Below the pieces are notes generated by a model. It made no database searches and had not been told where the DNA came from. It saw only the letters and a list, made by a program, of their open reading frames with translations. Shown one piece after another: positions 58,401 to 64,000 of a stretch of 64,000 nucleotides of DNA (position 1 is the first letter of the stretch; each line of letters begins with the position of its first letter). Location of the stretch: assembly GCA_900708905.1 (NCBI GenBank), contig CAADRB010000002.1:619162-683161 (forward strand), written 5' to 3'. Both the position numbers and the translations under genes were made by a program. Origin of the DNA: Hymenolepis diminuta (Eukaryota; Platyhelminthes; Cestoda; Cyclophyllidea; Hymenolepididae).

Positions 58401-61400
58401 GAAGCTTCTCAGCGAATGTCTTAGCTCGCGGGTCATTGCAGATACCAGCAAGGGAGTAAAGGTCATTGGGGTTGAGATTAGGTGAGAGGTAGGGCGGTTC
58501 CATACTTGTACCTGAAAAAAAATCAATAATAAATGGCTGCGTAATTCGTATTGAACATACTACTGAATTCTTAATAAGTATCACGAGTAGGTTCCTTCAT
58601 CACTACAGTAGGAAAAGTAATTTTAAATGTTCTCGCTCAAATACTTAGGGGGCAAAAGAAACAATAAGCATGCTAAGAGAAAAGAAGAAAGTGGTTTAGT
58701 GAAATAGATAGCTAAAGCAAACATACTCGGATCAGGATCTTGGAATAGCATTGGATTCGATAAGAGCATAAACGTAGTAATAGTATCCTTAAGAGATGAT
58801 GAAGAATAAGGTCGAAATTAAATTTAAAGTGTGACATGCCTCTCATTGCCATTTACGAGTCCAACAATAATTACTCGGAACAAAATCATACCTAGTTTAC
58901 GTGTATAATCGCCTACTCTGTCTCCAATTGGCTCAGTTTTAAAAAGCTACTTCACTTTCTCTATTAGTGACAATCCCTGTGCCGTAACATGTCATATTTA
59001 AGCAGTATATCAATTAAGCTTAATTTCTTTAAAAATATTCTTAATTCTATTGTAGATAACTGTCAATATGACACTGACCTAACATGTCAAAAAGCATGCC
59101 TTTATTTTGATTAAAAGTAATCGTTATTAGTGCAAAATACGCAATAAATATTGCTATTAAAGTTCATGCAACTTGAAATATAGTAGTCCTGAATGGTGCA
59201 CAATAATTATGGGCGGATATCGCAGTCACGGTTGATGAAGGTAAGCATAGAGCAAACAAGAATCCACATAGAGGAAAGCAGGGCAAAATACCCTTTAAAA
59301 TAATGTGCAAAGTCCTCCAGCTTTAAAAAAAGGCTTGAACTTTGAGTAGGCTCTTCTACAGGGAGAAAATAATTTGACCATGTACCTAAATGATATGACA
59401 TAGCTATAATAATGACAAGTAGGTTTTTGAGTACAGATAAAAATTTAGTAGGAGGAGAAGTTGAAGTATCTTCCAAAAACAAAATATTTTAAGAAAAATG
59501 GTAATTGCCTAGACCACAGGAAAACCGAGGGAATTGAGATTAGTTTCAAGTAAGCAAATATATGGCACAGATTTTAAAATAAGCCAATTTTTATTATTTA
59601 AGATTGTAAACATGAAACAATGAGGCAATCGTCAAAGAAAATGGTCAAAAACCTCGAGTGTTCAACTCTGGCTGCTATACCACAGAATTAATAGCGGAGT
59701 ACCTACCTGAAGCTATAAAATTTGAACACAATGTGTGGAATTTAAAACTAATTAAAATCATGGTACTCAAGGCCTAAATGTCTGGGAAAATGATAAACTT
59801 TCTTTAAGATACAGTGACTTGAGTGACTACTTCTACCGTCATCATGTGTATCCAGTTTGCGCACCCAAAAATATACTAAGCTGAGGTTTTATCTCTAGGT
59901 CTTTTGAGTCTTCGTATGTAATTCTCAAAAGTTAAAAGAAGCAGATTTGATAGGAAGGCGAAACAATCCTCTGGAATGCACTGGAAGCGAAATGCTGAAG
60001 CCACGATATCACCGCACACGGCAGAGCATGAAGAATTTAACCGAAATTCACTGATTTGTCCGTTGCCTTACCAACCATATTCTTCCATGATTAGACATTT
60101 GAAGCCCAATGATTGGTTCAGTCTTCTCTGACCAGCCACAATCTGGAAAAATTCATTTTCAAGAGTATAAATAGTTTCGAAATTCAATCAATAAATATCT
60201 GGAAAATAGATTAGTTCTTTCTAGTTAGGTCTCTGTCCTCTCTGGAATATGAGCAACTATAAAACACTTTCATAGCATTACGCTATAAAAGAACAATTAA
60301 TAAACCCTCAATTTCAGAGGATATACGTGAAATCCACATGACCCCATACCAAGTGATTTCAGCTGAGAATAGCTAAGTATCGAAGAACCCCCTCACTATG
60401 ACTAATTTTAGGTGTAGGTGACCCAGAAAGATTTCCCCTTACTTCTAAAATAAAAAAGTATTCAATGAGAGAAAACTTGCAGACAAGGACGGTGTTTTCG
60501 AACACATTTTAGGGGACGAAAGTTGAAGGAAAAGGAAAGTGAATTAATACAAAATATTAGCTGTACTGATAGCTAGCTAGTAAGAGGTATTATAAGCTTT
60601 TCGCTTACTAGATTCTTGAATGGTAGTCACTGGCGCAAAGGTAATTTCTTCTTGTTTGCCTAAAAGCAAAGGCGATAGGATTACACAAGAAATTGATGAC
60701 GCCAAATTAACCAGAAAGAGATAATAATCAGAGTGAAAAGTTGCTTATTAAGAAAACTAAACTAAACGGAGCACAATTGAAAACCTAAAGTCTTAATTCA
60801 AATCAACGTGTCTAACCAGCCTGAACATATACTGTGAACTCCATAGTAAGTTCCCGAAATAGGTGCGATAAAGTGAAGTTTTCAACTGTTAACCAGTCGA
60901 CCACTAAAGTGCATTTTTGTCAGCAAGTACGCAGTTAAGTTCAGTGTGCTAATAGCCCTATTTCTCCTCCGGTATTGTTATATTCAATACTGATTATCCA
61001 GCTTAGCAGGTCAATGGCGACCTCTTTAATCTGTAAAAAATCCGTCCATTATTTATGCATTGTATTCTGTCACAAACTTTTGATTTCAAGGATGGACCTC
61101 AATCCACGTGGGGTACTTGTTCATGCTCTCGTTCCTTTTCCTTTTTTTACCCAAAAGCTGGTCGTTTTCACTTAGGTTATTAAATCTGTGACCAACTTAG
61201 TGCTAGTGACTAAGCAAGGGATATGAACGTTCCAGAGGTCAGGAGTCATCAGCACATATTAGCATGATTAATCGCACTGACTAATAAATAAGTCTAAGTT
61301 TTCTCACAGCAGAGATACCCTAACAAAGATGAGTACCGGAAAACAAATCTTTTAACCATAAATAAGCTTCAAATCTATAGTTAATTTGTGGTCAGTGGGA

Positions 61401-62904
61401 AAAAAATATTAAAAAGCATAAAATCGTGAAAGCTCCCTACCTTCTCTGCTACTTATGAAGTAAAATTTTTGCTTCATTCATCTACCTGATCTGGGATGTA
61501 ACAATATACAAGTGACGAACCACGCAACTAAATTAACCGGTCATTAAACTGTTAGCATAATCTCATATGAATCTGGAAATCAATACGTGGAATTTGAACA
61601 TTATAGGGTAAACTATACTCGTCATGAGAATATAGACAATTCAATAATTTAATAACTCATACAAAGTGAGAATTTCGATGTCACGACTCCATAACCTGCT
61701 TCTTCTTGACCCATTTCCCATTTCATATCTGCCTAACATGAGCATAATATAACCAATGAAGTAAAAATTAAACGCACAAAAACATTTCTACTTTCTCGTT
61801 TCTGAAATGGTCAGACAAAATGGAGCTGGAGCTGCAGTTACATGAGAGAGGGAGAAAGAACCCAAAATTCGAAAAACAATGAATCGAAAATAGTTGAAAA
61901 TGAACAAAACAAAGGCGCATACAGTTATGGTAGCTTTCTTCGAATGTCTTGATTGACAGTGAAGACGGACCCGGTGAAGATATAACACATAAATGCTTAA
62001 AAATCCGGCAGATTCGAGTCACACAAAATACTAGTGTTTCATACTTTGACAATACACTTTTGAAGGAGGGAATTCTAAAGAAGTGTGATAGAGAGATATG
62101 TACCAAAAAGTTAGAAAGGAAAGTTATCTACACAGTTTACCATTCTCATGATTGCTAGAACTAGATGCCCTTAAAATATTCGAGACTCTAGAACATTAAT
62201 GCAAAATAATGATATTTCAAAGGAAGGGAGAGGAGATTGAAGCATCAATAGAGAGTTGAAAATTTTGCGTAAAATCTGATAACTTTTAACAAAAGAATAA
62301 ATCAACAGCTTATTGTTCATTATTCATGAAATTTACATTTTTGTCGAAATTTACTAAAATTATGGTCATTGTCTCGCAGAATTTTGAGTAAAATGCGGTA
62401 ATTTACTTAATCCCGTGTTTTTATTGAATGAGAAGGATTTTTAACCATTTTGGAGGCTAATCATGTTATAACAATATATTATTTGAACTTGTTTCAAACA
62501 GTTTCAATGACATTTTACAGACTACGAAACTGGAGGAAGATAATATAAATGCTATGGTTAATCATAATTACTGAGAGAAAGCTCAGTGATTGTAAATTAG
62601 ATCCCAGCCTGAAAGAGCAAGTAAAATCTGAGGAACAAAATAACAATACTCAAAATTTAAAACACCGGCACTCAATGTCGTAACAGTTGAGAAAAAGATA
62701 GACCAATAGGTAATGAACAAAGAGCGAATAAAAGAGAATTTACATTGTTACGCTAATGGAGCAAAAATTGTTCACTTACGAATGACAGATGCAGAAACTT
62801 CTTTCAAATACGCTGATTTTGAAACGTGACTGATAATTAGAAAAGTTGGGAAACTAGTAGAGCAAAGTACAAAGCAGAGAGAGTCTTACGAATTGTAGGC
62901 TCGC
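55346..62904 (-). CDS. RPTOR: Raptor (mTORC1 scaffold), C-terminal part; gene continues beyond right edge
   Basis: Raptor is the mTORC1 subunit that recruits substrates. Exons in transcript order: tentative 62904-62890, 62812-62780, 60142-60072; then 58787-58727, 58511-58064, 57730-57437, 57366-57223, 57153-56854, 55936-55705, 55632-55483, 55411-55346. From 58,787 on, phases agree throughout and give 564 residues plus stop. Hallmarks: FHPYKPHMLIAE and VTVYDFHRADEVKRL (human FHPFTPCIAVA, CFWDWEKGEKL); LLLTASRDGCVRVWQNYD (LLLTATDDGAIRVWKNF); VSGDVRVVRVFDTDYEKAV (SSGDVRIVRIWDTDREMKV); and a C-terminus HPYDPMIALGMSDMSIHLL (HPHWPHLAVGSNDYYISVY). The caspase-like domain and most HEAT repeats lie to the right of the window. 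Five introns are only 69-77 bases. It is more diverged than most animal Raptors, so the linker is uncertain; identity is secure. Confidence 0.9.
55483..55632 (-). CDS. RPTOR: Raptor WD40 exon
   Basis: 50 whole codons, phase 0 at both ends, acceptor TATCCAG, donor GTATGC. It encodes VELPCTRSHTVTYLSGRGFN to TTVAVHPYD. The closing HPYD joins directly to PMIALG of the last exon, as HPHW-PHLAVG in human Raptor. Without splicing the frame would run 13 codons to a stop at 55,441, losing the last strand. Confidence 0.9.
55705..55936 (-). CDS. RPTOR: Raptor WD40 exon
   Basis: Acceptor TTTCCTAG; it completes an Ala codon and ends in phase 0 at GTAGGT. VLDVAFAPFQADRRLYVVTS and GVVGAWQLEA form a typical WD40 blade (cf. 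human VSVSVNGDVRIFDPR). A Ser-rich insertion precedes CGLIRDAHLH. Confidence 0.88.
55937..56853 (-). other. Raptor intron (0.9 kb)
   Basis: GTAAGT donor, CCTAG acceptor, phase 2. Nothing else recognised in it. Confidence 0.85.
56854..57153 (-). CDS. RPTOR: Raptor WD40 exon with the SGDVRxVR signature
   Basis: 99 whole codons between a split Trp and a split Ala codon. GVGLVTSWSD, VSGDVRVVRVFDTDYEKAVE, CPVTRLARA and AAGFADGRVKVFDARL align with GAGMVVDWEQ, SSGDVRIVRIWDTDREMKVQ, SCVTSLS and VAGLGDGSIRVYDRRM of human Raptor. This is the most diagnostic exon of the gene. Confidence 0.95.
57223..57366 (-). CDS. RPTOR: Raptor WD40 exon
   Basis: Flanked by introns of 69 and 70 bases. VTSLEVLNTLEERSLLLTAS and RDGCVRVWQNYD correspond to VTAMEYLNGQDCSLLLTATD and DGAIRVWKNF in human Raptor. 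Phase 2 at both ends, GTGAGT donor. Confidence 0.94.
57437..57730 (-). CDS. RPTOR: Raptor WD40 entry exon
   Basis: It completes a Gly codon, then VIHIFRPSKA, TTKFHPYKPHMLIAEAL and AVTVYDFHRADEVKRL (first blade), and TLGGALGEEIKKQRSLREMY, longer than the matching human loop. Donor GTAAGT, phase 2. Confidence 0.92.
58064..58511 (-). CDS. RPTOR: Raptor linker exon between HEAT and WD40 regions
   Basis: 448 bases, acceptor TTTTTCAG, donor GTTAGT. The protein is basic and Ser/Pro-rich: LSPNLNPNDLYSLAG, AKTFAEKLRNYKRHDALRVS, REKLPPSTTTLST, and a late motif RYCSNYVFPHLKSGQEVE that may parallel the RYFAQPVMK segment of human Raptor. The linker is poorly conserved between species, so identity rests on phase continuity with the next exon. 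Confidence 0.85.
58727..58787 (-). CDS. RPTOR: Raptor exon, end of HEAT region (probable)
   Basis: Acceptor CATCATCTCTTAAG, donor GTATGT. 20 codons: DTITTFMLLSNPMLFQDPDP, ending in phase 1, which exactly completes a Ser codon with the next exon. The preceding exon ends GRIWL, so IWLDTITTFMLL...DPDP parallels IWRVLLHLAADPYP of human Raptor. Confidence 0.65.
58788..60071 (-). other. Raptor intron (1.3 kb)
   Basis: Phase 0, GTAAGG donor. A 91-codon hydrophobic minus-strand frame at 59.21-59.48 kb has no support as an exon. Confidence 0.5.
60072..60142 (-). CDS. RPTOR: probable Raptor exon (71 bases)
   Basis: Strong acceptor TTTTTCCAG and donor GTAAGG. In the frame that ends phase 0 it encodes CGWSEKTEPIIGLQMSNHGR and IWL, which joins DTITTF of the next exon in phase. 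The segment resembles SLIGVSFNSVYTQIW of human Raptor. Other frames are also open, so it is probable only. Confidence 0.5.
60143..62779 (-). other. Raptor intron (2.6 kb), may hide further exons
   Basis: Human Raptor has a long Ser-rich linker between the segments on either side. That linker may be absent here or lie in exons I could not recognise. Frames at 61.77-62.11 kb look like chance. Confidence 0.5.
62780..62812 (-). CDS. RPTOR: probable Raptor 33-base exon
   Basis: Between AAAATCAG and an ideal GTAAGT donor. With phase 2 leading bases it encodes YLKEVSASVI, matching MVRKELVVAL in a conserved HEAT helix of human Raptor (KE core). A 77-base intron, typical of this gene, separates it from the 15-base exon. 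Confidence 0.5.
62890..62904 (-). CDS. RPTOR: probable Raptor 15-base microexon
   Basis: 15 bases between CCATCAG and GTAAGA. It reads (S/C/G)-EPTI plus a split Pro codon, giving EPTIPYLKEVSASVI after splicing, against SDGSPMVRKELVVAL in human Raptor. The short intron and matching phases support it; so small an exon needs transcript proof. Confidence 0.42.
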
Positions 62905-63734
62905 CTGATGGGATAGTAATTTAAATTGAAAATAATAAGAAAATTAGACTTTTTATAAAGCTTTTAGAATATATCAACAGGAATGAAAATAAAACCATAG
63001 CTGAAGTATGATATAGCTTTAATTGTTTTCAGTTGTGAGCGATACATTTTAAAACGAGACAATGAAAAACACATAGTAATAGAATAACATAGCAAGGATA
63101 CGAAAGAGAAAAAAAATATTCAAGATTTATCTTTCTTACATGGAAATGATTTCATAAGTGACTCCTCAATGAGTATTTTCAGTGTTTCTATAAACAAATT
63201 CCGAATTAAGAACAGAAAGTAGCAGAAAAGTCAGAACATATTAAAAGGCTCTCCATTTTAAATACTAATGATAAAGCTAAAGAAGTCATGCGTCAGTAAA
63301 TCATTTTTAAAAACAGTAATGATAAAAAATAATCAATTATACCACTGTTAAATACTTCGACGGATAGAGTTTCCGGCGTATATGGTTTCACTGCATCGCA
63401 TAAAAGTGAACCAGATTAACATAAGCCATTAGGATAAGTAAAAGAACAGAGCAAAAAGAGGGAAACAATTGCAAGGCGTTTTAGCAGATGATTTGGCTAA
63501 GAGAAGAAACAAATAACTGACTGATAAACACATGTCAAAAAAGATCGTAATACTTGAAGGAAAGTGTTTAACACCACTAATCTTGAACAGACGGAGGCCA
63601 TAGAAACAGAAACAAACAATATGTCGCCACTAGTCGTTCCCAATATTACATAGCACCGATAGTCATGGGCTCTACAAGTGTACCCCCTGACCTCTACACC
63701 ACCGATGTATGCATATAATTTTCGGAACCCTTAC

Positions 63735-63771
63735 AGAGGAACACTTTCCAAAACTTATCTTGGAGAGGAAA
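63735..63771 (-). CDS. RPTOR: tentative Raptor 37-base exon
   Basis: Between AAATGCAG (weak pyrimidine tract) and GTAAGG. FPLQDKFWKVFL plus a split Cys codon would continue in phase into the microexon, making KVFLCEPTIPYLKEV, comparable to AQLVSDGSPMVRKEL of human Raptor. Weakest link in the chain. Confidence 0.28.
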
Positions 63772-64000
63772 CTGCATTTTGAGGACCCTTTGACGAGAAA
63801 CTCGTTGCATTCAATTCTTATATTTCCCCTTTAAAATTATACTTTAATATCAAGCCAGTTTCATCAGTTTACGCCAAGGAGCTAGCATTGATTGAGCAAT
63901 TCAGCCTGTCCTTTGATTTACCGAGCGACTGTCTTTCCTTTGAAAGATGACTGAGACAACCATGAAACAACCACTGGTTTGTTTCACTGCCCTATTAATT

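Noticed and set aside
59207..59482. 91-codon hydrophobic minus-strand ORF
   Set aside because: No similarity to Raptor and no acceptor/donor pair that keeps the phase; probably chance.
61768..62106. 112-codon minus-strand ORF inside the Raptor intron
   Set aside because: Cys/Phe/Ser-rich, does not resemble any Raptor segment, and no splice sites in phase with the flanking Raptor exons.
1..64000. CRISPR arrays, prokaryotic operons, rRNA genes or viral genes
   Set aside because: No spaced direct repeats, no long intronless coding runs and no rRNA-like blocks were seen.

Overview
The window is eukaryotic DNA: AT-rich, with genes broken into short exons by GT-AG introns, and with no operons or ribosome binding sites. 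Two conserved animal signalling scaffolds can be rebuilt, both on the minus strand and head to tail. They are Axin (Wnt pathway), which is complete, and Raptor (mTORC1), of which the C-terminal part is present. Five Raptor introns are only about 69-77 bases long, while other introns run to several kilobases. That mix, the low GC, 15- and 33-base exons and a strongly diverged Raptor would fit a parasitic flatworm, perhaps a tapeworm. This placement is inference from style; the sequence does not prove it.

Layout. Bases 1 to about 24,100 hold no gene I can support, only AT-rich sequence with simple repeats, two degenerate tRNA-like stretches and two unexplained coding-like stretches. Axin runs from its ATG at 53,750 down to its stop at 24,709. 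Seven coding exons join in consistent phase to 908 residues: RGS domain, conserved Ser/Asp motif, GSK3-binding helix, beta-catenin-binding helix and a C-terminal DIX domain split by a 5.6 kb intron. The Axin introns carry a decayed mariner transposon immediately beside the exon 3 donor site, several GC-richer patches in the AT-rich background, and a promoter-like cluster of motifs near 49.1 kb (intron 1) that includes a full PBX-MEIS composite site. A 21-base run of N lies in the last intron.

From 53.8 to 55.3 kb lies the short gap between the Raptor stop and the Axin start; it probably holds the Axin promoter and leader. Raptor occupies 55,346 up to the right edge. Eight exons (55,346-58,787) encode the linker and the WD40 propeller with the native C-terminus. 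Three or four smaller exons farther right (60.1, 62.8, 62.9 and perhaps 63.7 kb) fit the HEAT-repeat region by phase and similarity. The caspase-like N-terminal domain lies beyond the window.

Axin nucleates the destruction complex (APC through RGS, GSK3, beta-catenin, polymerisation through DIX). Raptor presents substrates to mTOR. They belong to different pathways, and nothing in the sequence shows co-regulation beyond their shared strand and closeness.
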